64,000 nt of DNA from Lagopus muta (GCF_023343835.1 NC_064433.1:28520214-28584213), one strand, 5' to 3'; counted from the stretch's first letter, positions 1 to 13,355 are shown. The notes: a model not told the origin generated them from the sequence alone. Made by a program: numbers and translations.

Positions 1-1224
1 TAAATTGAGCATTAGGTTATTTATAATGTTCTGTACGTCATTATTGCATGTTGTATCACATCTATCATTTCTTCAAGCTTGGCTCCTCATTTATGTATCA
101 GACATTCTCCCTTTATGTAGTATTGATTCTCTGTACAAAAAATTCGACTAGTTTTACACTTACAGATTAATTAAGGGTGGAAAGGACTCAGAAGCCCCTA
201 CATACTTCTCAAAGCAAGGCCAGCTGCAAGCTCAGACCAGGATGCTCAGGGTTGGGTCTTCTGGGGATGAAGACCCTCCTTGTGAACCCTGTTCTACAGC
301 CTAACTTTTTCCTAGCATCTGGTCTGTGCCTCTTGTAGTCAAATGTGTGTCTTTTGTCACTCATCCCTCCTGCCATGCACCACTTTAGAGAACCTGGCTC
401 AATCTTATTGATAAATGCAGACAGGCTGCTCGTAATTTGCTCCAAAGAAAGCAACTTCTTCTTGAGAATGAACAAGCCTGTCTCTCTCACCTTCCTATCA
501 AAGGGCAGGTACTCCAGCTCCCTACAAGGTCAGTGGCCCTGTGTTAAGCTCACTGCACATTATCAGTGTCTTTCTTTTACTGGGGGACCCAAAGCAAGAC
601 ATGATATTCCAGGTCTCTCTGAACATTCTTAGCAGTGTTCAATTAAGAAGTATATCTTGTGTATTTATAACACACTTCTGTGCACTAAAAATGCGTACAA
701 CCAGTTTGAGGATTTCTGTCAGTAAATACTGTACTGGGCAACTTGGATCTGCAGGGTTGTGCTGAATAATAATATATTTTATACATTTACAGTGTGAAAT
801 ACGATTAACAGCTTCTGCAGTGGGTGCCCTGATTAACTGAGTTAAATGCTTCAGAATTGCCTTTAAATGGTTAAATAATAAATATTAAATTTCAATGAAT
901 AAATATGACTTAAGCCACATTTCAGGGAGTTTCTGAACATATTTGCATGCCAGCAAACACACATGGTCAGCAGCATAGTAAAGGGTAATTTTGGCGACTT
1001 CCATTTGGACAGAAGGACAAACCCACAAAGCAGGCACTGCACAAGCCATACAAAATTGCCTGGCCAAAGCTGCAGCGCTTAGTTCAAAGAAGAAAACTGC
1101 ATACCTATATGAAGATCAGATATGATTTCCCTTTTTACGTTTCTACATATCCATGAAAGTTTCACTGAAGGTTTGTGAAGTAAGTCTCAGTTCTTTACAC
1201 ATTAATGCATATGTTGTTTTTCAG
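1..1224 (+). other. CNTN1: CNTN1 intron (3' part), no exon seen
   Basis: This is the 3' portion of an intron of contactin-1, ending in a pyrimidine-rich acceptor (TTTTTCAG) at 1217-1224. I looked for an earlier fibronectin exon and found none. An old antisense CR1 relic occupies roughly 175-640; the rest is AT-rich and unremarkable. Confidence 0.8.
175..640 (-). mobile_element. Ancient degraded CR1 LINE fragment, antisense
   Basis: Read on the minus strand, 175-300 follows the CR1 3'-end layout (a CCAGAAGACCCAACCCTG block, a CTTGCTTTGAG block and a final TCCTTTCCACC). Further in, 500-620 parallels the CR1 segment where better copies encode the end of the reverse transcriptase (plus-strand TACTGGGGGACCCA, TATTCCAGGT). 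No frame survives. Boundaries are approximate and divergence is high, so this is an old insertion in the CNTN1 intron. Confidence 0.6.
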
Positions 1225-1337
1225 CTCCAAGCCAACGTCCAAGAATCATCAGTTCTGTAAGATCTGGTTCAAGGTACATCATCACCTGGGATCACGTGAA
1301 GGCAATGTCAAATGAGTCTGCAGTTGAAGGATACAAA
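1225..1337 (+). CDS. CNTN1: Contactin-1, third-last coding exon (last FNIII repeat, first half)
   Basis: This 113-bp exon encodes the first half of the last fibronectin type III repeat of contactin-1, a GPI-anchored neural adhesion molecule of the immunoglobulin superfamily. The acceptor is TTTTTCAG|CT and the donor AAA|GTATGA. Two bases complete a codon from the previous exon (entry phase 1), and 37 codons follow with no stop. The peptide starts PSQRPRIISSVRSGSR and runs through YIITWDHVKAM to a final EGYK, including the FNIII tryptophan (ITWDH). It leaves in phase 0, matching the next exon. The assignment to CNTN1 rather than CNTN3-6 rests on remembered similarity of this segment and the two later exons to contactin-1. 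Confidence 0.95.
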
Positions 1338-2456
1338 GTATGACCTGTGAAAATAATTTTTATCTATGCATATTCTACATGAGCTGCATTTTATAAACAG
1401 GAATGCATTTTAGTACCTAAATGAGCTTAAACATAATTGCATGCTAAAGATGAAGGTGTCAGGCTCAGAGATCTCAAACATCTAGTAAACACAGGGCAGA
1501 GCTGATGGGCTTTGTCAATATGATGAGAAAATAGTGTGGGTAGTCACCCATATTATGATAATGTTTAGATCTGCTCTGACTGTAGCAACCTGATATCCAG
1601 TATGATTAAATTTAGACTATAGGCTAAACAATATTTCAAAAAACTTCTTTAATAGTTTCTCCCTTTACCAGCTGCATTGCTCCAGCTTTCTCTCCTAACT
1701 CCATGGGAGCTACAGTTGCAGAACTGAACTCAAGTTCTTGCAGTTAAAGAACACAAGTTCTTTACAATCAGGGAAAAGGGAAGTAAACTATCACCTAGCC
1801 TATGAGAGCAAGTGCGTATACTAACCATAGAGTGTATAAAAAGCTTCGGAAATAATTTTGTGTTTAAGTTTGCTGCTTGCATGGTGGTAGGAAAATCAGT
1901 ATTAATTTCCACATATACAATTTTTCCTTGAGGAGTTAAATTAATTCCTGGGAATTGGTGTAAATATTTTCCAGAGATAATTCAAGAGAAAGTGGAGATC
2001 TTTTCTAAAGGTCCCACAAGACATACACTGTCATATTTGCAATAGTTTAACAGCACTGAAATTTAATATTGAAATTAATAATTGTTTAATTTATGAAAAT
2101 GGTAATCAATTTTATGTTAAAAAACCTGAGAAGTGAGATTTTTATTTGGTGCTCTTTGACACCCTCCATTCCTATCCTCCATCATTCAGACACTTATTCT
2201 GAATGTAGAAAATTGAAATTATTTTTCAAAAGGTGGTGTAAATTATATGACAGAGAAAGCAATGAAGAAACGTCTTATCTAGATTCACCCTAGATAAAAA
2301 GGTAAAAGATGGTACTAAAAGATGTACTAAAAGATGCAGCTAAGTTCTGAGATATATACACGCATAAACCCAATACCTTTTAATTCACTCATTGTACATA
2401 TATGTTTTTGTGGAAATGTGGCATTTTAATAAAAATGTTTGCTCTGGCTTTCCTAG
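1338..2456 (+). other. CNTN1: CNTN1 intron (1.1 kb)
   Basis: Canonical GT...AG intron (GTATGA at 1338, TTTCCTAG ending 2456) between the two exons of the last FNIII repeat. The sequence is AT-rich. I see no recognisable repeat, exon or RNA gene. Confidence 0.85.
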
Positions 2457-2613
2457 GTGCTATATAGACCAGATGGACAACATGAAGGCAAGTTGTTTTC
2501 AACTGGAAAACACACAATAGAGGTCCCAGTCCCCAGTGATGGTGAATATGTTGTTGAGGTCCGAGCACACAGTGAAGGAGGAGATGGAGAAGTAGCTCAA
2601 ATTAAAATTTCAG
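2457..2613 (+). CDS. CNTN1: Contactin-1, penultimate coding exon (last FNIII repeat, second half)
   Basis: This 157-bp exon is 52 codons plus one base. It begins VLYRPDGQHEGKLFSTGKH and continues through DGEYVVEVRAHSEGGDG to QIKIS. The Y-x-V-x-V-R-A-H strand is the F/G region of a fibronectin III fold and ends the folded ectodomain. The acceptor is TCCTAG|GTG and the donor TCAG|GTGAGC. Entry in phase 0 and exit in phase 1 fit both neighbouring exons exactly. If the downstream intron were retained, the frame would stay open to 2726 with an unrelated tail (see findings). Confidence 0.96.
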
Positions 2614-3862
2614 GTGAGCAGAACTTCTTCCTTCCAACACTCCTTGGAAATCTTGGAGTAAGTACTTTCTTCTTGTGTACTATCCAGAGATGTCCACTAC
2701 GTTCATGCTCAAAACTGGAGAGGTAGCTAGCTCTTCAGAAGTGACTGCACTGATAATTATGGTTTATCTTAAGTTTTCCTGAAGACTGATAATGCACACA
2801 AGACACTTCAGTAGTGGCCCAACTCAGTCCAGGAAGCACTGTCAATCTTCCAGATATCTCTGCTTCTACAGGTGCCTTCAGTTATGCTGCCACTTTCTGT
2901 AGTTTACCGCAAGCATAACTACACGTGCATAATACATGTGCATGCGTAGGGCTCAAGAAGTCAACTTCCAATAATCCTGTAGTTCCTAGTATCTGGTATC
3001 TCTGCATCTCGTTCCACTGTTAACTATCACAACAAGGAGAAAGACAACTGAGAAAAGAGTGGTCCACAGTGGTCCACAAACCAATTGCTAGAAGAGTTCC
3101 ACTTCTCAAGGTAGAGGAGAAGCTGTACCACATACAGATTAAAAAGAAATGAGAGATGCAAAACGTTCAACTTCAGAGTGGTTTGGATGATTGATAAAGA
3201 GGGTGGCCAGGCTGATTCATCTTATGTTCACTATTGACTCTAAATACAAGGTCAGACATGATCTGTACATCCCTTGCCTACCAGTTTTGCAGTTTAAGTA
3301 GTGTCTTAGCACACTTTGTATAAAGCAGAAAATATAATGATGTCAAGGACTCAGACAGTGTTTTTGCACAATTATAATTTAAACATGTGCTGTATTATTT
3401 TATTTTTTTCTTTAATTAAAAAACGAACTTTGTGGATAATATCGTTTAAACACAACAATATTGTTGTCACACCATCAATGCAGTCATTATTGTGTCTTTT
3501 AAAAAAGCAACATCTGTGCTATCTTGTGAGTGTACTTTAAGAAAATCTGCCAATTCTGAAAAGAATGGATCTCCGACTTGCTGCTTTTCAGTAATATATA
3601 CAATTTAAATCACCTAATGTGAACTCGTGGATATCACTAGTCTTGTTTGGATGAAGCATCTACTCCAGTCTTGGTAAAATGGAATCTAGAGATGGAGAAT
3701 CATGGGAGTTGGTTCCAGTCATTAATCACCTTCGCTGATGACAACTTTTTGCCCTAGTTTTATCTGGTTTTGAGATCCACCCGTTGCTTTCTTTTATAGC
3801 TTCCGTCTAGACCAAAAAATCTTATTGTATCTCTTATTCCCCTCCATTACGATAGGTATATA

Positions 3863-4392
3863 CAAGGTCTGCTCTGAAAGTAATGACTCCTATTATGTTG
3901 GCCCACAAAGTTAGAGGCAGATGGTGGTTGTATGGCAATAAAGGCTGAACCTTCCCACCAATATTCATTACATGTTGTTGCAATGCGACAGATGGCAGCA
4001 GAGGGGCAGTCTGACACAATGGCAACTGACCTGAAAATTAAGCAAAGTTGTGTCACTGAATTCCCCCATGCAGAAAAAATAGCACTCACTGACATTCATC
4101 AACACTTGCTCAATGTTTCTGGAGACCAACCAGTAGTTGTGAACGCAATGAAGCAATGAGTAGTGCATTTCAGCAGTGGTGACAGCAATGGTGGGTCACC
4201 TCTGCTGGTACAGATTTTTAGGAGCTCAGTATGCCAGCTCTTGTTCATCGCTGGTGAAAATGCCTAGGTAATGGAAATGACTATGTTGAAAAAGAGTGTT
4301 TTGTATGCGAGAATTTGCAATGTCAAATAGCATTACTGTGCTTTTTATATATCATGGAAATAAGTAGGAGGCATTACTTTTGGATCAACCTA
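3863..4392 (+). mobile_element. Mariner-type DNA transposon, internally deleted (Galluhop/Mariner1_GG-like)
   Basis: The ends are imperfect terminal inverted repeats: the left reads AAGGTCTGCTCTGAAAGTAATG, and the right read in reverse is TAGGTTGATCCAAAAGTAATG. Both share the AAAGTAATG core typical of mariner termini, next to TA dinucleotides expected for a TA target duplication. At about 530 bp it is much shorter than an autonomous 1.2-1.3 kb mariner. It keeps an N-terminal transposase relict (3932-4159) and the right terminal region, so the catalytic domain is deleted. Family naming rests on memory of the chicken repeat. Confidence 0.8.
3932..4159 (+). pseudogene. Mariner transposase N-terminal remnant
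   Basis: The open stretch of about 75 codons contains EFPHAEKIALTDIHQHLLNV and SGDQPVVVNAMKQ, which resemble the N-terminal helix-turn-helix DNA-binding region of mariner transposases. A TGA after the final Gln interrupts the frame, and similar coding (VVHFSSGD) resumes directly behind it. No DDD/DDE catalytic domain is present in the element, so it cannot encode an active transposase. Confidence 0.65.
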
Positions 4393-7300
4393 TACATATC
4401 AACCAAGTAACTGATCAGATGCTAAATGGAATCTGTGCCTTGACTTTCTCAGTGATAGCCTTTTCTTCAGGTCTTAAAGAATTTTGACAGCTCTTCGTTT
4501 CTTTGACTTCTGAGAATTCCCTCAGGACTATAAACGCTACAACTGTATGTACTGCTGTCTGAGGAGATGCTCCCTACATTTACTACTCCCAGCATGATTT
4601 ATGAAAGGCTTTCATTAGTCGTTTATTTCACTGCACTGGACTATAAAATGGTGTTCAGCTTGTTTTCCAACTCCACCCTTAAATCCTTCCCAGAGTCCTG
4701 GCTTTCCAGGATATACAGTGTCCCTTCCTGATTTGTGTAGCATTTCCTTAGTGTGTAATTTTATACAAGGTTGTGATTATGCACAGTTGGTTTGAATGAC
4801 CTTAAGTTCCCATGCTATCTGGGATGATCATTTTTCTTGGAAACCTGAAAAGGAGGTTAGGTTTCCTAGAAACAAATGTTTTGGTGGTCAGCTGGCCAGA
4901 ATGGAACTTATATGTTTAGAGTGATGTAAACAACAGAGAAAGCAAAGCATAAAGCATCTTATGTAATTTAGAGCAGACTGTTGCCTTTAGGCATCTGATT
5001 CCAGAATTTTCAAACTACATTAATTTCTTGTGTAAGAGTGGGGAGAATTAAGCAGCAAGCACAGGGACTGAATATAGCCTGGATGCTGACCAGGATGGAA
5101 CGCATCCTAAGCAAACTGAAAGGATGCACGGAAGAGAGAGGAGTGTCTAAAAAACCTGTGTTTCTTCCAAATTTATGTCTTCCTGCTATTCATTGGGTAT
5201 CAAATCCAAAGTAATCTACCTTATTTGACCAAGTTGGGTAACTATATTTCCATTATAAACAGTTTTCATCTGGGGTGTGATTCAGATATTTGAACATTCA
5301 ACAGCTTAAGCAATGCTTCTGGCATTTGACGTGCCCTAGATTAGCAGAGACGTCCATGTAATGCTGGCAGGTATGACAGGTTCTACAGGAGACCTTACGT
5401 CTTCTGGATCAGCAACTGGAGGCCAGGCAGGACCTTAGAAGCACCATTTGCCCAGTATTTCAGGCATCTGAATTGCACTTTTTTGCAAACCAAAACCATT
5501 TCCTTGATTTGTGTGGCTGAAATTGCTGTGCTAGGAGGCTACAGCATAGTCAGTGTGTTGTAGATGTGCAGTTCTAAGTTCTTTCTGAATTGTGTACAAG
5601 AACATCTAGCTCAGGAGCCCTAGATAGCCCTGAGATCTTATGTATGAAATCTACAGTACGTTTTAACAAGCAGAAGTTATATTTGAAAGTCAAATATAAA
5701 AGAAACTAGAACTGCGTGTTATTTCTAGCTTCTTATTTAAGGCACAAACCTTGTTTTTCTCTTTCTTACTAAAAAGCTAGGCATAGGCTGACAAAGGAGG
5801 CAAAACATCCTAAAGCACCTTTGCCCACTTATATCCAGTCACCTTCCTAAGGATGCACTATTTTAGCTGAGCACGATGTAAAGGAAATTTAGCAAGTAGC
5901 CATCACACACACATTTCTGCTCTGTGAGCATCTTGAAATGTGAGTTCTTTTCATAAAATCATTCACCGCATATATGCTGAGCTGCGTTTTGGCGTATTGC
6001 TACAATCTGTAGACCAGTTGTGAACCACTGTATTTTACTGAGCAGTGCCTGTCATACAGTTAGAGGTTGCAGATACTTTTCAAGCCCACTATAATAAATA
6101 CATGAGCCACGCAGTTGAAAAATAATTCTTGAGGTACCACAACTATTTGATGATTGGCACTACTTGTATGGCCAAAGAAAGCCATTCCAACGGCTAACGT
6201 AGGCTTATCTATTTTCTCTGAAATACATTAAAGGCTGAAAATTGTGTTTTTTTGTCTCTTTTTTGCTTTATGGATTGCAATGCTTTGTCATAATACTAGT
6301 CTTAATGTAATCAAAGCAATCTTGCAATAAGTCAGAACTAAAACCATGGGATACTCAGTACTTCTCTCACTTCACTTATGTAACTGCATTGGCCTCAGTG
6401 CAGATAATTTATGCCAGAGAAAAGAAAAATAGAAGCAAGCTCTCAAATCTTAACATTGCATCCATGAGGAAGGAGGGTAACTTCGTATTTAAGAAAATAC
6501 TGTGAAAAAAAACGAAGATAACGCCTTTGTTTATAACCTTCCAATTTAAAACAAGGTTAATATCCCATTTTAAGTAGTGACATAGACAAATAATAACTTA
6601 CATACTGCATATCCTTACAGCAAGAAAACAAAATTAAACTAAATTATAGCTTTGCTTTCACTGCTTACATATAAATATATATGTGCATGTGTGTATTTAT
6701 GAGTTCTATTTGCCAAGGCCATGTTTTATGATCCTGAAGAAATATTTACTTTGAAGTAAGTAGTTTTTTCAAAGCAAAATGAAAAACTTTTACCTATAGG
6801 AACTCACAAACATTTTAATTATTTTATCTTTTTTTTTTTTTTTTAATTATGATTTAAAGGGGATATTAATGTATGCTGCACACATTAGTGTCAAACAAAT
6901 CAGGTGGTCATTCAGTTTTTATGTATTACAGTCAAGCTCTCTTGATCATAATTTGAAAATGTCTGTCTGTTGCAAAGTTGGTTGCAGTTATAGGAAAAGT
7001 AACAGGAGAAAGCAGGTAAAAATCATAAGGCATGCTTATGAAAAGAGGCCCCTGACTGGCTGTATGTTACATGGCAGTCTCTGTTACTGTAGTTGGATTT
7101 CTGATGATAAAGTTCTAAAAATAAGAAAAAGATACTCAATAAAAATACTGAAAAACTATCAAGAAAGTCAAGAAAGTCAAGGAAGGGGTGAAATCTGCAA
7201 GTGAAGCAAGGATCTTCAGCTAGACTAAGGGTAGTTAGTAAAGTAATCATTCACAATAGGGAAAAACTAAACTCGAAAAACATTCACTTTTCTTCATAGT

Positions 7301-10300
7301 ATGTGGATGGAGATACTCAGTAAAAGCAGGCAGCAAGTTGAAAGCTATCCAAATAATACTCTTTTACATGGTACAGAATTAAACTGTGGAACTTGCAGTG
7401 CCAGGAGACTGAACAGGACAGAGTTATAAATACAGACCTGGTCTGTCACTGCTTTGTTTAAATTAATGCCCTATATCCAGACCTTGACTCAAGAACTACT
7501 GAATGACAGATGTGGGGAAGAATATGAGACCAAAACTGTACTCTGCAGGCAATGAATTTGTTTTTCTTTCCATTTCATCTGTTACAGACCACTGTTGGAG
7601 TCAGTGTCCTGAATGAGGTGGAGGCTTGGGTATCACTCATTAAATCTGACCCTGTGCTTCCAGCTTTAGGAAAGTGTACTACAAAATGCTTGAATAATAT
7701 TTAGTTGATAGACAAAGGATTATTCTTTTCAAATCCTCATATGCTCTCCTTACTGTTCTCAGTAGCTTGGATGTTATCCACCAATCAATGACTGACTTCT
7801 AAGATGTTTAAGTAGACAAAGAAAAATAAATTGTGGCTCACTATTCAGTTAAAAATACCTTTTTGAAAAAGTTGGCACATTTTTGATAGACACTGTTTCA
7901 ATAGGACCATCAATTCAACAATGAAGCAAAATGCTTGATAGTATATTCACTTCAACATTAGAGGAAGATGGAAGAAATCTGAATGTTCATTATGTATTTT
8001 AACTCTCACTTCTTTAAATGTAGAAACACAATAAATAGAACACTGCAGAAAAAATCACGTAGCCCATAGACTGAATGCTAAGAAGCATATTTTGGATTAA
8101 TATAGTAATTCCTTTGATGCATAATGATTTAATTTAACACAAATGCATATTCTAATTTCACCTCTTGGTAGGACATTTAACTACTGAACTATATGCAGCA
8201 TTTTTAATTGCTTTGAGAAATCAAAGGAAGGCAAGTGATCTTTAGAGTGGTTTAAAGTAATATTTGAAGGACTCATCTCATTATTTTTTCCCCTTAATAA
8301 TCTAGACAGGATTTCAAAGGTGATCACAGGGATGAAGGAATGAAGAAAGGAATAGTTTCTAGCTGTGACAATTCTTGCACGTTTTAATTTTTAATAGTAG
8401 CAATAGAAGTTCATTATTCAAATTATTTTTAAGTTCAGTGGTTAACAAATTATCTCAGGGGTGCCATGAAGTGGTGGCATGCTCATAACTCTCAGTTGTA
8501 TGCACCTAACCTAACCAAACTACTTTTCTTCTCATTTAGTGAGGAGAGTGATTCAGAACTCCTAGATTAGACATCTGCTGTATCACACTTTTGCATGAAA
8601 CCTCTCTCACTTATAACTGAACAAAAACCAGTGACTCTGACAAAAGCCATTGGTGATTTTCTGATTACTTTAGTTACTGCAGGTATAAAGCACAGATAAA
8701 AGCACTTATTTGCTAAGTTAGAATTATCTTTTAAGTGACAGTGACCATATGGGAAATACTGGTGTATGTTTGCCTTCTTTCTGTAGATCTATTAATAGTA
8801 CATCTTATTACATACTAAAATGCTCCGTGCCATTTTCAGGATACTTCAAGGATTAAAATGTCAGAATGTTCTTGCTTTTAAATGTTAGTGCCATATATTG
8901 TACTTTCACCATATTCTAAAGCCTTTTCGTAAAAACAATAGATGGAGAGGTGAAGATAGATTTGTCCTATAAATAAGGTTTGTGAGAGTGATACCAAGGT
9001 ACTTGTTTGTCTTCTGTTCCTGTACAACAGGAACAGCCAGTGGGGAATGGAAGGAGGAATATTAATGCTGTCGAAGTAGGAAATTTCAAATGAATCTTCC
9101 ATATCTGTTCAAATGAGTTGTTCAGAGTATCAAATTTGGTGCTTGTGGCTTTTTTCTATAGCGTCACTGAAGTAAGAACTTTATCATTTGAGAAATTCTG
9201 AAAGAAGACCAGTCACAATTTTTTTTCTCAATCAGCATGAAAATTTGCTTGACCTGTGAACTTCTGGTTCTTTGATTTTAGAGACTGGATTCATCACAGA
9301 AGTTTGAATCAAAGAAACATTAGTCTTAACATATATGTCCTTTTTTTTCCTTTTCAAATCTGTGCTTTTTGGTCTTTAAATGATGCACACTGAGAAGAAA
9401 TAGCTGTGACTGTACATTTTCTTTTTCTCATGGTATGTAATGTTCTTCCAGTGTGCATTCCAAAAACTGGATCAGAAAAAGGCAATGTAGAACCACAGTG
9501 AGTCTCTTAAGACAGATATCAGAAGACATGAAGTCTAGGGCATCCCATGTAGTACTGTGTGACAAGCCAGTGCCCAGTCAGAAGAACCAGAAAAGTGGCT
9601 GTAAATTTTTCTCAAGGTTATGATTAAACTTTCTTTTCTAGCCTCCCTTTTTTTTTTCCTGAAATATTAGGCCTTGTCAATGAGACTGCCAGAGAAAACA
9701 GTTGACTTCCTCTGAGAAGTTATCAACCATAATTTCTGAGGCCATGAAAAATATATCATTGCGGAACATTCACAGCCAAGTGTTTTGCCATACCGGGCAA
9801 TCTCTGTAATCACAGATGAGATTTTCTACATGGATGACCTACTAAAACTTGCTCCAAGCTCCTCCTGCTGCTTCAGTGGGCAATTTCCAGCAGTGAACAC
9901 CTCTTCTTAACAGAAAACGTGATTCAGCCTTGCTTGGTCTGGCAGTAGTGCTTGAGCTTCTTGTAAGCCAGTTTGTCAGGTGTGATTGCTCACAAGTGAA
10001 GAGAGAGCAGATGCTGAAAGGTATAACAAGCCTTTGCCTGAATCTCACAAAATGGTAAAAAGTACAAATCTGGGTCACAGACAGACCTCCACGGATTGCT
10101 CTTGCTCTTATTTGTTGAGTATATCACTTTAAAAGTACATTTTAAAAATACTGTGTGTGGTCTTCTAATTAACTATCCATGCAAGATAGTCTGTAATCTG
10201 TAAAGGGGAAGAAGATTCTGAGAAATAATTCACATTTATTGACATTTAATAATAGTCTGCCAACTGAATATTATCTCATTTTCCTCAGAGTCTAAGGCAT

Positions 10301-12450
10301 CTTGTCATTTTGGCAGTGCAGGTCTCCAGCGGGGCCAGAGTCAATAGAAAGGTAGCCCATGCAGCTTCCAGCAAGCCAGGTGCTGTTGCCAGAACAAAAC
10401 AAAAAGCTTGTTTGGCTCTGTTACGGATTCTTAAGTAGGAGAAGACAAACTAATAGTGGGTGAATAAACCACTCAGACCATCAGTAGTCCTTTGAACATG
10501 TTTTTAATGCTGTCTCTTTTGTTCTTGTAATAGGTTTAAAAGTGTTCTAAAGCAACGCAGTAAACATTAGCACAGCACTAAGCACAGGGAAATGCACAGG
10601 CAGCGTTATTGCCATCACATGTCTACTGTGCTGCAAAACTGTACTTCACAGAATTATGGAGCCTTTATAATATGGAGCCTTTCTTGAAATGTTTATGGCA
10701 TAGACAAGAAAAAAAAAATTTCCTCATACCTATACAGAAGTAATCCTAGACAATGGAAATTTGGAACTATGACTGAGCAATGTTGTCACCGATGCAAGAT
10801 AAATATATTTTAATTAGTTCAATTATTTTCCATTTACCATGAATAGGAATAGCAAAATTGAAACCATGTCTGCCGATATTTCCCATTTCTTCTTAGTAGC
10901 AGTAGCCCTTCTTGAAGATGCTATTTCCAGCTGAGACAAGTAATATTTCTTTTCAGAAACCAGTTCACAGAATGACAAATCAACTCTCTTATTTTATGCT
11001 GTGTAGTTTAACCTAAAAAAAAATTTATTTCCTCCCTTCCCACTTTTCTGTTCTGCCTGGGTAAATATGCACTCAAAACAGATATTGATGGAGCCTAGGG
11101 GATGCTAAAGAAACTAAGGAACAGTATTCAGAGAATCTGAGGAGGCAAAAATACTTTTTCCAAAAATAATTCTTCAGTTGGCTCAGTTATTTCCCACAGA
11201 AGTGAACATGCTTAGTTGCAAACAAGGAGATAGAAAATTTGAGAAGGCTTTGCATTTACCTTTCATAAAGTAAAAAGGAGAAATATAGAAGCAGGTAGCC
11301 CTGATGGACATTGCTTCGTGGGCACTGGACCAAAAGGAGCATATTGTTTACAGGAAAGTAGATAGGAGTTTTGTCAAGAAAAAAAAAAATCCATTTTTTG
11401 AAAATAGGTGCAAAGGCACATACATTTATTAAATAACAAGAGTAAAACTTTGTTCTGCTATAAACTTAAATTGATTATTATTCATATAAAATCTCAATTC
11501 TGATAAGGAAATATTCTGTTTTCCTTACTCACTTGTAATAAATTTATGACAGGTTTTGTCAGGAAAATGTGTTGCATCTACTGTATCATTCAGATGGTCA
11601 GTCTGCGTCTACCTGAGTGGTTTGTACAGCACAGTAGAGGGTGGATGAGTAGAAAAAAACAGTTGACATTGAGGATCCAGCTCCACAATATATGCTGAGG
11701 CCAGGTTTTGCTTTGCATGCTGTCTCTTCTGTTCCTGCACAGTGTGTCTAAGTCAGCTCCATAGTGCAAAATAAAGCCCAGTAAGTGGGTCAGCTGAGAT
11801 ACTTCAGATCACACTCCTCAAACTAGAACATTCATGTAGATATTCCCCGCAATGTTCAGTTCCCAGGAACTAAGAAAACTGATGTAATTTAATACAGATT
11901 AATTCTTCAACAATATTTCTTGATAACAAAAGCAGAGAAGGAGTTTTGCTACAACAGGATCAGTTCATGATGAGCCAAGGAACAGCTTGACATTTGTGTA
12001 TGTTGGCAGAGCGAATGCTTTCTCACTGAGAAAGAGAAGTTATTTACATATGACAGTTTCACAGATGATCAGGAACTAATTTCCTGTTTCACAGACCTGA
12101 TGAAAGTAAGATTTCTAAATTATCTTCTACATTTTTTTTGTAATCAATATGGAAAGGATACTAATGTTGGGAAAGGGTCCAGAAATGTCTTGTCTTAAAG
12201 ATAGGTAACACTTAAAGAAAATTATGACATGTTTTTAATAACAAGTCATTGCAGAGTTTTGGGAAATACACAGAAGTCTGAATTGTTTCAACTTCTTTCA
12301 TTTGGACCTTAAATTAATTTCATTACTTTTGAGTATCATTGGAAAACATGTTGCACAGTGTTAAAGATGACAGAAGATTTGGAATCTCCATTCAGAAATA
12401 TAAAAAAATTTACTCTCGACTCATGATTGAATTGGCAACAAAGAATATAA

Positions 12451-13355
12451 ATCACAGAATCACAGAATCACCCGGGTTGGAAGGGACCCCAAGGATCATG
12501 TAGTTCCAACCCCCCTGCCTAGCAGGGCCACCAAACATTCACATTCAGATCAGGTTGCCCAGGACCCCGTCCAACCTGGCCTTAAACACGTCCAAGGACG
12601 GGGCATCCACAACCTCCCTGGGCAGCCCGTTCCAGGGCCTAACCACTCTCCTTGTGAAGAACTTCCCCCTAACATCTAACCTAAATCTTCCCTCCTTCAA
12701 CTTAAAACCATTTCCCCTAGTCCTGCTGTTGTCAGCCCTTTTGAAGAGTTTACTCCCCTCCTGGGTGTAGGTTCCCTTCAGGTATTGATAGGCTGCAATG
12801 AGGTCACCCCGCAGCCTTCTCTTCTCCAGGCTGAACAAGCCCAACTCCCTCAGCCTGTCCTCATAGGGGAGGTGCTCCAGCCCCCTGATCATCTTAGTCG
12901 CCCTCCTCTGGACCCTTTCCAAAATCTCAATGTCTTTCTTGTACTGAGGGCTCCACACCTGGACACAGTACTCCAGGTGGGGCCTCACAAGAGCCGAGTA
13001 GAGAGGGACAATCACCTCCCTGTCCCTGCTGGCCACCCCTCTCCTGATGGAGCCCAGGATCCCATTTGCCTTTCGAGCTGCCAGAGCGCACTGCTGGCTC
13101 ATGTTCAGTCTCTCGTCCATCAGGACCCCCAGGTCCTTCTCTGCCGAGCTGCTCTCAAGGACCACTCCTCCCAGCCTGTACAGGTGCCTGGGGTTCTTCC
13201 GGCCCAAATGCAAAACCCTGCACTTTGCCGTGTTGAACCTCATCAGGTTCACCTGAGCCCAGCCCTCCAGCCTGTCGAGGTCCCTCTGAATGGCATCCCT
13301 TCCTTCCACCGTATCAACCGCACCACTCAGCTTGGTGTCGTCAGCAAACTTGCTG
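12451..13355 (-). mobile_element. CR1 LINE 3' end, 5'-truncated, relatively young
   Basis: The element is antisense: its 3' tail lies at the left (ATCACAGAATCACAGAATCA, the CR1 octamer-like tail) and its truncated 5' end at about 13355. The sense strand carries the C-terminal end of the CR1 ORF2 in one uninterrupted frame (12545-13309), and just upstream of that the FADDTKLSG segment containing the reverse transcriptase active-site FADD. Low decay suggests a younger CR1 subfamily. The 5' junction sits on a 15-bp tandem duplication (13351-13380). Confidence 0.93.
12545..13309 (-). CDS. CR1 ORF2 C-terminal fragment (post-reverse-transcriptase region)
   Basis: This is a 254-codon open frame with no stop or frameshift, from [11 protein letters not shown] to [11 protein letters not shown]. 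It is the C-terminal part of the CR1 pol-like protein downstream of the RT palm domain, with the familiar blocks [28 protein letters not shown] and [20 protein letters not shown]. The ATG is an internal methionine, not a real start. The upstream frame stays open to about 13355, where the insertion is truncated. It lacks the endonuclease and most of the RT, so it should be inert. It lies antisense inside the last CNTN1 intron. Confidence 0.85.
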   Translation of the reverse strand: MEGRDAIQRDLDRLEGWAQVNLMRFNTAKCRVLHLGRKNPRHLYRLGGVVLESSSAEKDLGVLMDERLNMSQQCALAARKANGILGSIRRGVASRDREVIVPLYSALVRPHLEYCVQVWSPQYKKDIEILERVQRRATKMIRGLEHLPYEDRLRELGLFSLEKRRLRGDLIAAYQYLKGTYTQEGSKLFKRADNSRTRGNGFKLKEGRFRLDVRGKFFTRRVVRPWNGLPREVVDAPSLDVFKARLDGVLGNLI

